From contig CAVSJF010000004.1 in assembly GCA_963728155.1 (NCBI GenBank), positions 372,001 to 436,000 on the forward strand: a stretch of 64,000 nucleotides of DNA, written 5' to 3'. Made by a program: the position numbers and the translations under genes. The notes beneath the pieces were generated by a model. The model searched no databases. It was given only the letters and a program-made list of their open reading frames with translations, and was not told where the DNA came from. Positions 44,121 through 55,913 of this stretch are shown here, piece by piece (the first letter of the stretch is position 1; each line of letters begins with the position of its first letter). This stretch comes from JACVRW01 sp963728155 (lineage in GTDB: Bacteria; Actinomycetota; Thermoleophilia; Solirubrobacterales; Thermoleophilaceae).

Positions 44121-45963
44121 TCGGCGTGGCGGCGAATCTAACAGATGTTCCGGCGTCGTTGTCAAGAGGCTGGCCGCTGACCTCTCCAGTTTCCATAATC
44201 GCGCCCGGATTCCTTCCCCGTTCCAGGCGCAGCAGCGCCCAGGCCACGAGCGCAACGAGCGCGACAGCGAGCACCGCGACGGTCAGGTAGGCGAGCGCGC
44301 TGAGCCAGCCCGCCACTCCGCTCTTGCGCTCGCGCTGGAGGATCTCCCGGTCGGGCACGAAGGCGCGCGTGAACTCCCGTGGCGCCGGTACGGCCGGAGC
44401 CGGGATGGCGCGGTCCTCGGGCAGATGGACGGGCACGCCGGCCAGCGAGCTGCCCACGTGCGCGCGCACCAGCGTCTTCCACGCGCCGTCCACGGGGACC
44501 GGTCCGGGCGTCCGGTACTCGCCCGGCCCCACACGCTCGAGCTCGCGGATCACGCTGCCCCCGCCCTGCCAGGAGGTCAGGTTGAGGAAATGCGCGCCCT
44601 CGGCGCTCCCCGGAGGGCTGATGCGCACGATCGCGCCACCGCCGTCGAGGGTCACGCGCGCCGAGCGCGGGCCCTCGGTTGAGGTCGGCAGCCCCCATCC
44701 GATCACGGCCACGCAGAGCGCGAGGCCCGCCAGGGCCGCTCGGTGCTCGCGACGCATCCTGCTCGCGGTCCGGCCGGTCAGCGTCCCGCCGACGAAGCCA
44801 CCCACCGCACCCGCTCCCACCGCGGTGATCAAGCCCGCCACGGCGGCCTCGGGCCACAGCGAGGCGCCCCACGGAATCGGCATCCACATGTGGCTCCAGC
44901 CCCACTCCTCAGCGAGGCCGACCGTGCCGATGAACAGGCCGGCGATCGCGCCGAGCGCCACCGGGGAGCGTGGGCGCGAGCTCAGGAAGACGGCCTCCAC
45001 CAGCAGGGCCTCCACAACGTAGAGGGGGAAGTGCGGCGTGGTCTGATCCCACACCTCCCCCACCAGCACGGCGAGCAGGCCGCGGATCAGCAGGAACCCC
45101 AGCAGCGCCTGCAGCGCCCCGCCGCGCCCGAGGTAGACGCGGGCCGTGACCAGTCCGACACCCGCGGCCAGCATGATCAGCACCGGCTGGAGGACCTGGC
45201 GAAACTGGGGCACCCCGAAGTCGAACTCGGCCTGGAAACTCGACAGCGCGACCAGGAATCCGCCCGCGAGCAGGCCGCGCCGCAACACATGAGCGACCCT
45301 GGGCCGGTCGCGCTCGGGATCGCGCCCCAGGGCGGAGACCGCCTCGGCGGTCAGTGCCATGCCGCCCAGCGTGGCCAGCGAACCGCCGCCGATCAGCATC
45401 AGGTGGGTGGGTCCCCACAGCGTCACGTCCTGCCCGAACAGCCGATGCCAGACGTCGTCGAGCGGGAACCCGGTGAGGGCAAAGGCGCCGCACGCGGTGG
45501 CGATCACCGCGCCGGCGGGCATCCACCAGCCGTTTCGCAGGTCGACCGCGCTCGCCGTGGGCCGCTCGCCGGCCAGGGCCATGCTCACCACGCCCGACAG
45601 CAGCACGCCGTAGAGCCCGGTCAGGATCAGGTAGTGGGCCGGGTTGGTCAGGGGTCCCGCGTCGCGGCCGTTGTCGATGTGGAGTGAGATGTCCCAGTAC
45701 ATCCCGATCACCGCGGTCAACAGCGCCAGCCCGAGCAGCATCGAGGGCAGCGCTGCCCACACCGGCAGCGCCGTGGCGCGCTCGGCCCGCGCGGCCAGGC
45801 GCGAGAGCCAACCGATGCGCCCGCTGCGGTGCCCTGCGATGAGCAGGGCCATGGCCGCGGTCACCACCACCGCCCCGATGGTCGCCCCGACGGCCTCGGC
45901 CGCGGCGGCACCCCCCGCGGGCTCGTCGCCGGTGGCCTGCGCGAGGAGGGTCAGCGTGTGCAT
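44110..45963 (-). CDS. Large polytopic membrane protein of unknown function
   Basis: 617 residues. About eleven hydrophobic segments in residues 25-420 and one near residue 570 (AYLTVAVLAVALVALVAWAL), with an extracytoplasmic domain of about 130 residues between. Conserved-looking polar elements sit in membrane loops: YWDISLHIDNGRD, TNPAHYLILTG, and TLWGPTHLMLIGG; these His/Asp clusters suggest a metal or haem site. I do not recognise the family. It diverges from a TetR gene over an operator-like repeat, so expression is probably repressed by that regulator. It ends inside the promoter region of the c-di-AMP riboswitch. Confidence 0.75.
   Translation of the reverse strand: MHTLTLLAQATGDEPAGGAAAAEAVGATIGAVVVTAAMALLIAGHRSGRIGWLSRLAARAERATALPVWAALPSMLLGLALLTAVIGMYWDISLHIDNGRDAGPLTNPAHYLILTGLYGVLLSGVVSMALAGERPTASAVDLRNGWWMPAGAVIATACGAFALTGFPLDDVWHRLFGQDVTLWGPTHLMLIGGGSLATLGGMALTAEAVSALGRDPERDRPRVAHVLRRGLLAGGFLVALSSFQAEFDFGVPQFRQVLQPVLIMLAAGVGLVTARVYLGRGGALQALLGFLLIRGLLAVLVGEVWDQTTPHFPLYVVEALLVEAVFLSSRPRSPVALGAIAGLFIGTVGLAEEWGWSHMWMPIPWGASLWPEAAVAGLITAVGAGAVGGFVGGTLTGRTASRMRREHRAALAGLALCVAVIGWGLPTSTEGPRSARVTLDGGGAIVRISPPGSAEGAHFLNLTSWQGGGSVIRELERVGPGEYRTPGPVPVDGAWKTLVRAHVGSSLAGVPVHLPEDRAIPAPAVPAPREFTRAFVPDREILQRERKSGVAGWLSALAYLTVAVLAVALVALVAWALLRLERGRNPGAIMETGEVSGQPLDNDAGTSVRFAATPSPR
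44135..44165 (-). promoter_or_regulatory. Promoter for the c-di-AMP riboswitch
   Basis: On the minus strand a perfect -35 TTGACA (44165-44160) is followed by 19 nt and TAGATT (44140-44135), 15 nt before the riboswitch 5' end. An overlapping TTAGAT gives 18-nt spacing. It lies within the 3' end of the membrane-protein gene. Confidence 0.6.
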
Positions 45964-45992
45964 GTGCGAGTCTCCGTGCCGTCCGAGAGCGA

Positions 45993-46014
45993 ACTAACTG
46001 AACGGTCAGTCAGT
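45993..46014. promoter_or_regulatory. TetR operator-like inverted repeat
   Basis: ACTAACTGA-ACGG-TCAGTCAGT: arms match at 8 of 9 positions, 22 bp in all, centred in the 72-nt gap between the divergent membrane-protein gene (start 45963) and the TetR gene (46036). Size and place are typical of a TetR operator that would control both genes. Confidence 0.7.
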
Positions 46015-46035
46015 CTACATGGAACGGGTCTTTCG

Positions 46036-46674
46036 GTGAGCACCACCCCACGCAGGCGCCTCAGCGGCGAGAAGCGCCGCGCGGCGATCCTCGACTCGGC
46101 GCTGGCCGTGTTCTCCGGGCAGGGCTACCACGCGTCGTCGATCGACGACATCGCGCGCGACGGCGGCGTGTCCAAGGCGCTCATCTACGAGCACTTCGAC
46201 TCCAAGCAGGGCCTCTACGCGGAGCTGCTCGAGAACCACACCGGCATTCTGTTCGAGCGCCTCTCCGCGGCCATCGCCTCGGCGGGGCCTGGGAGCGTCG
46301 ACCGGCTCGCCGCCGGCCTGGACGCGTTCTACGCCTTCGTGGAGGACCACCGGGTGGCCTGGCGGCTGCTCTTTCGCGAGACCACCGACCCCGAGGCCGC
46401 TGCCGCGCTCGACCGCGTCGTGGCCCAGATGACCGCCCTGGTGGCCGCGCTGATCGCTGACGATCCCGGCTCCCGCAGCGGCGAGGAGGACGAGGCCATA
46501 CGCGCGAAGGGGATACAGATGCTGGCGCAGATGCTTGTGGGCTCGGTGCAGTCGCTGGCCAACTGGTGGGCCGACCACCAGGAGGTCCCCCGCGAGCGGA
46601 TCGTCGAGGTGACGATGGACTTCGCCTGGCACGGGCTCGAGCGCCTGGCCCGCGGGGAACGCTGGCCGGCGTGA
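46036..46674 (+). CDS. TetR/AcrR-family transcriptional repressor
   Basis: 212 residues from a GTG. The N-terminal helix-turn-helix is clear: RRAAILDSALAVFSGQGYHA, TSIDDIA-type segment SSIDDIARDGGVSKALIYEH and FDSKQGLYAEL. The C-terminal ligand domain is helical (GSVDRLAAGLDAFYAFVEDH). The adjoining operator-like repeat suggests autoregulation and control of the divergent membrane protein. Its stop overlaps the acyl-CoA synthetase start (GTGA), so the ligand may be an acid or acyl-CoA handled by that enzyme. Confidence 0.92.
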   Translation: MSTTPRRRLSGEKRRAAILDSALAVFSGQGYHASSIDDIARDGGVSKALIYEHFDSKQGLYAELLENHTGILFERLSAAIASAGPGSVDRLAAGLDAFYAFVEDHRVAWRLLFRETTDPEAAAALDRVVAQMTALVAALIADDPGSRSGEEDEAIRAKGIQMLAQMLVGSVQSLANWWADHQEVPRERIVEVTMDFAWHGLERLARGERWPA

Positions 46675-48093
46675 ACTTCGCGCGCGACGTGGTGGATGCC
46701 GCCGACCCCGGGCGGCTGGCGCTGGTGGCGCTGACCGGCGAGGGCGAGCGCAGCGAGATCAACTTCGGGCAGGTGGCCGAGCGCTCGGCGCAGCTCGCCG
46801 GCGCCCTGGCCCGGAGCGGCGTCGGCGAGGGCCAGGTGGTGCTGACCCTGGTGGGCAACCAGCCGGAATGGGTCTACGCGATGGTGGCGTGCTGGCGGCT
46901 CGGTGCCGTCGCGCTGCCCTGCAGCGAGCAGCTGCGCCCGGCCGACCTGCGGACCCGCGGCGAGCTGGTGGCGCCCCGCGCCGTGGTCGCCGGCGAGCGC
47001 AACCTGGCCTCGGTGGACGAAGCCGGCCTGGACGCCGAGGTGGTGGCGCTGGGCGACGAGCGCCCGCTCAGCGAGGCGGAGCCCGCCGCGGCGGTGGAGC
47101 TGGAACCCGACAGCCCGGCCCTGATCGTCTTCACGTCGGGCACAGCCGGCACCCCGAAGCCGATCCGCCACGGCGCCCGCTACCTCGAGGGCCAGAGCGT
47201 GCAGGCAGAGCACTGGTATGGCGCCCGCGAGGGGGACCTGTGCTGGTGCACGGCGGCCAGCGGCTGGTCGCTGTCGGCGCGCAACGCGTTCGTGGCCGCC
47301 TGGCTGCGCGGCGCCGCGGCGCTGCTGCACGATGGTCGCTTCGACCCCGACGAGCGCCTCGACCTGCTCGAGCGCGAGCGTGTCGACGTGCTGTGCATGT
47401 CGCCCACCGAGTACCGGGCCATCGCCAAGCGCAGCGAGCTTCGGCCGTTGCCCTCACTGCGCCATGCGGTGGCCGCCGGCGAGCCGCTCAATCCCGAGGT
47501 GGTGCGCGCCTGGCAGGAGGACGCCGGGGTGTCGATCCACGACGGCTACGGGCAGACCGAGACCGGGGCGCTGATGGGCATGCCGATCGGCCCGCCGGTG
47601 CGCCCGGGCTCGATGGGCCGCCCGCTGCCCGGCTTCGGCGCCCGGATCGACGACGGCGAGCTGGTGATCGATCCCGAGACGGTGCCCACCTTCTTCCTCG
47701 ACGGGCCGCGCGACCAGCCCTGGCGCACGGGCGACCGCGTGACCGAGGACGAGGAGGGTTACTTCTGGTTCGAGGGCCGTACCGACGACGTGATCATCTC
47801 CGCCGGCTACCGCATCGGCCCCTTCGAGGTCGAATCCGCGCTGGTCACCCACCCCGCCGTGGCCGAGGCCGCCGCCGTGGCCGCCCCCGACGACGTGCGC
47901 GGGCAGGTGGTGCGTGCCGTCGTGGTCCTGCGCGACGGACACGAGGCAAGCGACCAGCTGGCCCGCGAGCTGCAGGATCACGCCAAGAGCCAGACCGCCC
48001 CGTACAAGTATCCGCGCATCATCGACTTCGCCAGCCGAGCTGCCAAAGACGCCCAGCGGCAAGATCAAGCGTGCCGAGCTGAGACGCGGGTAG
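46671..48093 (+). CDS. Acyl-CoA synthetase (AMP-forming), frameshifted at the 3' end
   Basis: About 474 residues from a GTG overlapping the TetR stop. ANL motifs: VFTSGTAGTPKPIRH (A3), HDGYGQTETGALMG (A5), WRTGDRVTEDEEGYFWFEGR (A7) and, after an extra base near 48033, LPKTPSGKIKRAEL with the catalytic Lys. The substrate pocket region around TAASGWSLSARNAFVA resembles medium-chain acyl-CoA synthetases. It converts a free acid to acyl-CoA with ATP. Co-transcription with a TetR regulator suggests substrate-induced expression. Confidence 0.9.
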
Positions 48094-48102
48094 CTTCGGA
48101 GC

Positions 48103-50062
<1,960 letters not shown>

Positions 50063-50066
<4 letters not shown>

Positions 50067-50878
50067 CCACCCTGGCGCTCTTCGCGCCGCCGGCGCCCAG
50101 CGCTCACGACCACGCGGTGCGCATCGCCGTCCTGGGGCCCGCGCCCGGCCGCGAGCGCCGCCGAGGCGCCGGGCCCACCGCTACTGGCCGGCGGCTTCCG
50201 CCGGCGGGCCTGCGCGTCGCCGTGCAGGCTTCGCGGTGCCGGGCCGCGGGCGCTCGCGCAACGTGATCGGCGCGCTCGACAGTCCGCGCTCGCTGCCTGC
50301 GCATCGTGATGGCCCACACCGACACCACGCCCGGCGGCGCCGGGCGCCAACGACAACGCCTCGGGGCTGGGCGTGCTGGCGGCGCTGCGCCGGCCGGCTG
50401 GCGCGCCAGCCCCCGCGCTGCGACGTCTGGCTGGTGGCCACCGGCGCCGAGGAGCGCGTCTACACCGGCTCGCCCGACCACCTGGGCGCGCTGGCGCTGG
50501 CGCGGCGCGTGCGCGCGCGCGGCCGCACGCCGGCTGCGCTGGGCGCTGTCGCTCGACGAGGTGGGGCGCGACCGGCCCTTCTGGCTGCGCTCGCCCGTCG
50601 CGCGCGCCCCGCCGCGCGGTGGAGGGCGCGCTGCTGCGCGCGGCCCGGCGGGCCCGGGTGCCCGTCAGCTGGGTGCGCGACGAGACCACCGGCAACTCCG
50701 ACCACCGCGAGTTCGAGCTGCTGGGCCTGCCCGCGGCGAAGCTGGGCGTGGGCGCCGGCGGCGAGCCCTGCCGCCACAGCGCGTGCGACCGCCCCGGCGC
50801 CTCGACCGGAGTCGCTGCGCGCTGGCGCGCCGGCTCGTGGAGTGCGCGCTGCGCGCGCGCCCGGCGGCTACGCGCTAG
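50063..50878 (+). CDS. Probable M28-family metallopeptidase, heavily frameshifted
   Basis: About 260 residues recoverable. After a hydrophobic, signal-like lead (LATLALFAPPAPSAHDHAVR) come the zinc motifs of M28 peptidases in different frames: IVMAHTDTTPGG, GANDNASGLGVLAAL and VATGAEERVYTGSPDHLG, then WVRDETTGNSDHREFELLG with a late His ligand. At least five extra bases split it between 50120 and 50800. The start is not resolved. It would be an exported aminopeptidase-like hydrolase. Its TAG shares CTAG with the convergent MMPL gene. Confidence 0.6.
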
Positions 50879-53383
50879 TCGCTCACCCGTTCACGCTCGC
50901 TCTTGGCCAGCGCGGACGGCCACCAGACGCTGCGGCCCGATCTTGAGCATGAGCGCGGGCACGAGCACGCTGCGCACCAGGAACGTGTCGAGCAGGACGC
51001 CGAAGGCGACCACGAAGCCGATCTCGGTGAGGAACACGAGCGGCAGCGACCGCCAGCACCGAGAAGGTGCCGGCCAGCACGATGCCCGCGCTGGTGATCA
51101 CGCCGCCGGTGACCGCCAGCGCGCGCAGCATGCCCTCGCGCGGTGCCGTGCTTGAGCGGTCTCCTCGCGCGCCCGGGCCACGAGGAAGATGTTGTAGTCC
51201 ACCCCCAGCGCCACCAGGAACACGAACGCGAACAGCGGCAGCGACGGGTCCGAGCCGGGGAAGTCGAAGAACACGTCGAAGACGAAGTAGCCCACGCCGA
51301 GCGCGGCGAGGAAGCTGAGGATCACCGTCCCGATCAGGATCAGCGGCGCGATCACCGCGCGCAGCAGCAGCACCAGGATCAGGAACACCACCACGAGCAC
51401 GATCGGCGGGATCACGGTCGAGTCCCACGCCGCCGCCTCGCGCACGTCGAACTCGACCGCGCTGGCGCCGCCGACGAGCGTGCCCTCCGCCGCGCCGCTC
51501 GCGGCCTCGCGGATCGGCTCGATCAGGTCGAAGGCCTCGGTCGAGTAGGGCTGCGGCTCGAGCGTGGCCTGCACCAGCACGCCCTCGCTCGCCCTCGGCC
51601 ACCGGCGGCGAGACCGACTCGACCCCGTCGGCGTCCTCGAGCGCCGCGGTGACCGCCGCGACGTCGCCGCCGGGCGGCACGATCACGTCGGTCGGCGCGC
51701 TGGCGCCCGGCCGGGAAGCTCTTGGCCAGCAGCTCCTGGCCCTCGACCGACTCGACCTCGGTGCGGTAGCTGTCGTTGGTGGTCAGGTCGGTGGAGAAGA
51801 ACGCGAGCCCCGCGCACATCACCAGCAGCACCGCCACCGAGCCGACGAGCACCCGCGTCGGGCTGCCGGCCACGCGGTCGCCCACGCGCTTCCAGAAGCC
51901 GTGCGTGGCGTCGGCCGGCGTGCTCGTGGCGGAAGCGGCGCAGCTCGTAGGGCTGGAAGACGGCCCGGTCGAGCGGGCGCCGATCAGCGACGGGATGCGG
52001 ACGCTTGCCGAGCGTGACCAGCGAACGCGCAGCAGCGCCGTTGAGGATCACGAGCGGCAGCAGCACGAAGGCGACCAGCAGGCACGCGGCCGACCACGGG
52101 CAGCAGCGCGCCGAAGCGCGAGCCGTCGACGATGCGCCGGCCCGAGCCGCGCCGGCGCGGCTCGTCCGCGCTCCGGCCCAGCTCCGGCGTGTGCGGCACG
52201 AAGGGCCAGAAGGCGCGGCGGCCGAAGATCGTGAGCAGCGCGGGCAGCAGCGTGAGCATCGAGAGCGCGGCGCAGGCCACGCCCATGGCGCCGATCGGGC
52301 CCAGCCCGGCGGTGCCGTTGACCTTGGCGATCGGTCAGGCACAGCAGCGCGGCGATCACGGTCGCCGCCGAGGCGAACACGGCCGGGCCGGCCGACGTCA
52401 TGGCCGCCTGCATGGCCTCGTGGCGGTCCTCGGTGTGGTGCAGCTCCTCGCGGTAGCGCGCCACGATCAGCAGCGCGTAGTCGGTGCCCGCGCCCAGCAC
52501 CAGGATCGACATGATCGAGCTCGACTGGCCGTTGATCGTCACGCCGAGCTCGGAGATCCCGTAGCCCACCGAGCGCGAGAGGATCTCGGCGAAGATCACC
52601 GCCACCAGCGGGATGAACAGGAAGATCGGCGAGCGGTAGATGAGGATCAGCAGGACGATCACCAGCGACACCGCCGCCAGCAGCAGCGTGCCGTTGATGC
52701 TCTCGAAGACCTCGATCGCGTCGGCCGCGTAGCCGGCGCCGCCGGTGATCTTCACCTCGAGCCCGCCGCCCGGGTCGGACACGGTGTCGCGCCAGAACTG
52801 GACCGGGTCGAGGATCGTGTCGGCCTCGCCGTCGCCCTTGAGGTAGGCGGTGACGATCGCCGCCTTGCCGTCCTCGGAGCAGATCGGGCCGACGAACGGG
52901 CGCGTAGTCGCTCGGGCTGGCCCGGGACGGGCGTGGTCGGCCCCGCGCAGCCCTCGGGCAGCGTTGCCCGCCGGCGGCGGCCGCCGCCGCTCGGCGCCTG
53001 CGCCGACCTTCCGGACTCGCCGCCCGCCGCCGCGGTGGCGCCGTCGGCCACCACGGCCGGGAAGCGCTTCTCGGTCAGCCGGCCGGCGTCGTCGGCGATC
53101 TTCTGCGCGGTCGGCGGCGGTCAGCCCGGCCTCGCGCCGGTAGACGATCACCGCCGGCGCGAGCTCGCCGCCCTGCAGCTCCTCCGGCCTTGACAGGACC
53201 TCGGTCGACTCGGCGTCGCCGGGCAGGAACGAGGTCGACTCGTTGTCCTCGGCGTCGCGTGAACTTGCCGGGCAGGTCGGCGCCGAACGGCGATGAAGAT
53301 GCCGACGAGCCAGATCGCGAAAACCACCCACTTGGCGCGGCGGCCGGCGGGCAGGGCGAAGATCGAGCGGCGTTCGGATCCAT
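50875..53383 (-). CDS. MMPL/RND-family membrane transporter, heavily frameshifted
   Basis: About 830 residues in the expected two-fold layout. N-terminal helix near VVFAIWLVGIF-like residues, first extracytoplasmic loop with VDSTSFLPGDAEST-like sequence, then helices LLAAVSLVIVLLILIYRSP and LVAVIFAEILSRSVGYGI and the MMPL signature SIMSILVLGAGTDYALLIV. The second half repeats it: IVLVVVFLILVLLLRAVIAP and LFAFVFLVALGVDYNIFLVA. These proteins export lipids or hydrophobic compounds by proton motive force. More than six frameshifts. ATG at 53383. The lipid is unknown. Confidence 0.85.
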
Positions 53384-53474
53384 TGGCGGCTTTCTATCGA
53401 GTCAAGACTGATCGTCATGATGCACGCGCTCGATCTTGTGATCGGCGATGGCCCCTGCCGACCGCGAGCTAGGA

Positions 53475-54830
53475 CTAGAGAACGGCGAGGTAGCGGTCGA
53501 GCTCCCACTGGGTGACCTGGACCCGGTAGTCCTCCCACTCCTGGCGCTTGATCTCGACGTAGCGGTTGAAGATGTGCTCGCCGAAGGTGCGCAGCACCAG
53601 CTCGGACTCCGCGGTCAGCTCGATCGCCTCGCCCAGCGTCTCGGGCAGCTGCTCGATGCCCAGCCGCTTCCGCTCCTCGGGGCTGATGTGGTAGAGGTTC
53701 TTCTCCATCGGCTCGGGCAGCTCGTAGCCCTTCTCGATGCCCTCGAGGCCGGCCGCCAGCAGGACCGCGAAGGTCAGGTAGGGGTTGCACGCCGGGTCGG
53801 GGCAGCGCAGCTCCATGCGCGTGGCCTGCTCCTTGCCGGGGTGGTAGAGCGGCACCCGCACGAGCGCCGAGCGGTTGCGGCGCGACCAGGCGCAGTAGAC
53901 CGGCGCCTCGTAGCCGGGCACCAGCCGCTTGTAGGAGTTGACCCACTGGGCGAACACCGAGGTGATCTCGCGCGCGTGCTTGAGCTGGCCGGCGATGAAG
54001 GCCTTGCCGACGTCGGAGAGGAAGTACTGGTCGTCGGCGTCGTAGAAGGCGTTGCGCTCGTCCTTGAACAGCGACTGGTGGGTGTGCATCCCGGAGCCGT
54101 TCTCGCCGAACAGCGGCTTGGGCATGAAGGTCGCGTGCCAGCCGTACTTCATGGCGTACTCCTTGACCGTGATGCGGTAGGTCATGCAGTCGTCGGCCAT
54201 CTTCAGCGCGTCGGCGTAGCGCATGTCGATCTCGTGCTGGCGAGGGCCCGACCTCGTGGTGGGTGTACTCCACGTGGATGCCGAGCTGCTCGAGCGCGAG
54301 CACGGTCTCGCGGCGCACGTCGGAGCCGGCGTCGAGCGTCGTGAGGTCGAAGTAGCCGCCCTCGTCGAGGATCTCCGGGCTGCGCCGCTCTCGACCTTGC
54401 GCGTTGCGGAAGTAGAAGTACTCGAGCTCGGGCCCGACGTTGAAGGTGGTGAAGCCCATCGACTCGGCGCGCTCGAGCGCGCGGCGCAGCACGTGGCGCG
54501 GGTCGCCCTCGTAGGGCTCGCGGCTCGGGCGTGACGACGTCGCAGAACATCCGCGCCACGCCCTTGTCCTCGGGGCGCCAGGGCAGCACCTTGAAGGTGC
54601 GACGGGTCGGGCATGGCGATCATGTCCGACTCCTCGATCGCGTTGAAGCCGGTGATCGAGGAGCCGTCGAAGCCCATGCCGCCCTCGAAGGCGTCGTCGA
54701 GCTCCTGGGCGTTGATCGAGAAGCTCTTCAGCTGGCCGAGGATGTCGGTGAACCAGAGGCGGACGAAGCGGATGTCGCGGTCCTCGACGAAGGACTTGAC
54801 GTCCTCGGCGGTCTTCGGCTGGTCGGCCAT
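53475..54830 (-). CDS. glnA: Glutamine synthetase type I, frameshifted
   Basis: About 450 residues. Fingerprints: MGFDGSSITGFNAIEESDM, VGPELEYFYF, GENGSGMHTHQSLF, AYCAW-type APVYCAWSRRNRSALVRVP and RMELRCPDPACNPYLTFAVL. The region NLYHISPEERKRLGIEQLP follows the I-alpha pattern (feedback-regulated) rather than the NLYDLP adenylylation site of I-beta. It makes glutamine from glutamate, ammonia and ATP. Four single-base insertions between 54240 and 54600 (e.g. TCG-C-ACC) break the N-terminal half. AAGGAG lies 6 nt before the ATG. Confidence 0.93.
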   Translation of the reverse strand: MADQPKTAEDVKSFVEDRDIRFVRLWFTDILGQLKSFSINAQELDDAFEGGMGFDGSSITGFNAIEESDMIAMPDPSHLQGAALAPRGQGRGADVLRRRHARAASPTRATRATCCAARSSAPSRWASPPSTSGPSSSTSTSATRKVESGAARRSSTRAATSTSRRSTPAPTCAARPCSRSSSSASTWSTPTTRSGPRQHEIDMRYADALKMADDCMTYRITVKEYAMKYGWHATFMPKPLFGENGSGMHTHQSLFKDERNAFYDADDQYFLSDVGKAFIAGQLKHAREITSVFAQWVNSYKRLVPGYEAPVYCAWSRRNRSALVRVPLYHPGKEQATRMELRCPDPACNPYLTFAVLLAAGLEGIEKGYELPEPMEKNLYHISPEERKRLGIEQLPETLGEAIELTAESELVLRTFGEHIFNRYVEIKRQEWEDYRVQVTQWELDRYLAVL

Positions 54831-54878
54831 CGGAGCTCCTTGACGCTCGAGGCCGTGGCGAAGCGCTGACGGCTCCGG

Positions 54879-55220
54879 CTACAGCCAGGAGCGCGCCCAG
54901 ACCTTGAGCGAGCGCACCGCGGGCTCGAGCGCCTCGCCCTTCTCGGTCAGGCGGTACTCCACGCGCACCGGCATGGCGTCGATCACGTGGCGCTCGACGA
55001 TGCCCTCGGCCTCCAGCTCCTTCATGCGCTCGGACAGCAGGCGGTCGGAGAGGTCGGGCACCAGCGTCTTGACCTCGGAGAAGCGCAGCGGCCCCTCCAG
55101 CAGCACGAAGACGATCGCGCCGGTCCAGCGCTTGCCGATCAGCTCGACGGCCTGGTGGTAGGCCGAGCAGCAGCCTCGCCCTCAGCCGCTCTTGCCACCG
55201 CAGGCCGTCTCGGAGGCCAT
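54879..55220 (-). CDS. HxlR-type winged-helix transcriptional regulator, frameshifted
   Basis: About 113 residues. The HxlR pattern AVELIGKRWTGAIVFVLLEG, LRFSEVKTLVPDLSDRLLSE, RMKELEAEGIVERHV and VEYRLTEKGEALEPA is complete. Two Cys lie upstream in CCSAYHQAVELIG, the usual redox or electrophile-sensing position. One extra base near 55182 separates MASETACGGKSG from that segment. The gene follows a carboxymuconolactone-decarboxylase-family gene on the same strand, and a perfect palindrome lies before that gene: together a likely stress-responsive operon. Confidence 0.85.
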
Positions 55221-55238
55221 GACCGACATCGTAGACCC

Positions 55239-55806
55239 CTACGCGGCGATCGACAGGCGCGAGTCTTCGCTCGAGCCGTCGAGCGGCACGTCGCCCGCGC
55301 GCGTGACCAGGTTGCCGAACGTGCGCCAGCGCCACGTGGGCGACCGTCTCGAGCACCTGCTCGTCGGTCCAGCCGGCCTCGAGCGCCTCCTCGTGCTTGT
55401 GCCGGGGCGGCGCGCAATCGGACTCGAGCACGCGCCTTCACGAACTGGAGCAGCACGGCCTCGCGCTCGTCGCGTGAGTCGAACTCGCGCGCGAGGGCGA
55501 TCTCGTCGAGGCCGAGGCCCGCGTCGCGAGCGCGTGCGCTGCAGCGTCGAGAGGGCGTACTCGCTGCCCTGGTGCTCGGCCACCGCCAGCGCGATGCGCT
55601 GCTGGGTGGCGTACGGCAGCGCGCCGTGGCGCAAGCTCGGAGCGAAAGCGGGCGTAGGCGCGCAGCACGGCCGGCGAGCCGGCGAGCACGCCGATGAAGT
55701 TGGGAAGCTGGCCGCCGCCGGTGAGCGCGCCCTTCAGGATCGGGACGCTGCGCTCCGGCGCAGTCAGCTCGTCGTGGACCTGGAACCGGCTTTCCTTGGT
55801 CTTCAT
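55239..55806 (-). CDS. Carboxymuconolactone decarboxylase/AhpD-family protein, frameshifted
   Basis: About 188 residues. ALTGGGQLPNFIGVLAGSPAVLRAYARF, TQQRIALAVAEHQGSEYALSTLQ and EREAVLLQFVK with HKHEEALEAGWTDEQVLETVAHVALATFGNLV follow the CMD fold of alkylhydroperoxidase-like proteins. At the usual CxxC position I see SEYALSTLQRTR, without the Cys pair, so peroxidase activity is doubtful. At least four insertions (near 55328, 55432, 55528, 55633). A 17-bp palindrome sits 24 nt upstream, and the HxlR regulator follows 18 nt downstream. Confidence 0.8.
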
Positions 55807-55829
55807 CGTCGCTTCACTTTCTGCACAGA

Positions 55830-55846
55830 ACTTACGGGCCGTAAGT
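55830..55846. promoter_or_regulatory. Perfect 17-bp palindrome, likely HxlR operator
   Basis: ACTTACGG-G-CCGTAAGT is a perfect inverted repeat 24-40 nt upstream of the CMD-family ATG. On the minus strand it overlaps a TATACT that could be the -10 box, so binding would block transcription. HxlR/YodB-type regulators use short GTAA..TTAC palindromes of this kind. Confidence 0.75.
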
Positions 55847-55913
55847 ATAGCCGGCCAAAGGGGTCAAAAGCGCACTCCAAAAGGAGTACGACGCTGACCG
55901 CCGAGCGAGATTG

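Noticed and set aside
52048..55431. A single 1127-codon minus-strand frame spanning MMPL and glutamine synthetase
   Set aside because: Chance joining of frames by insertions; it changes between fragments of three families and antisense-like filler, so it is not a fusion protein.
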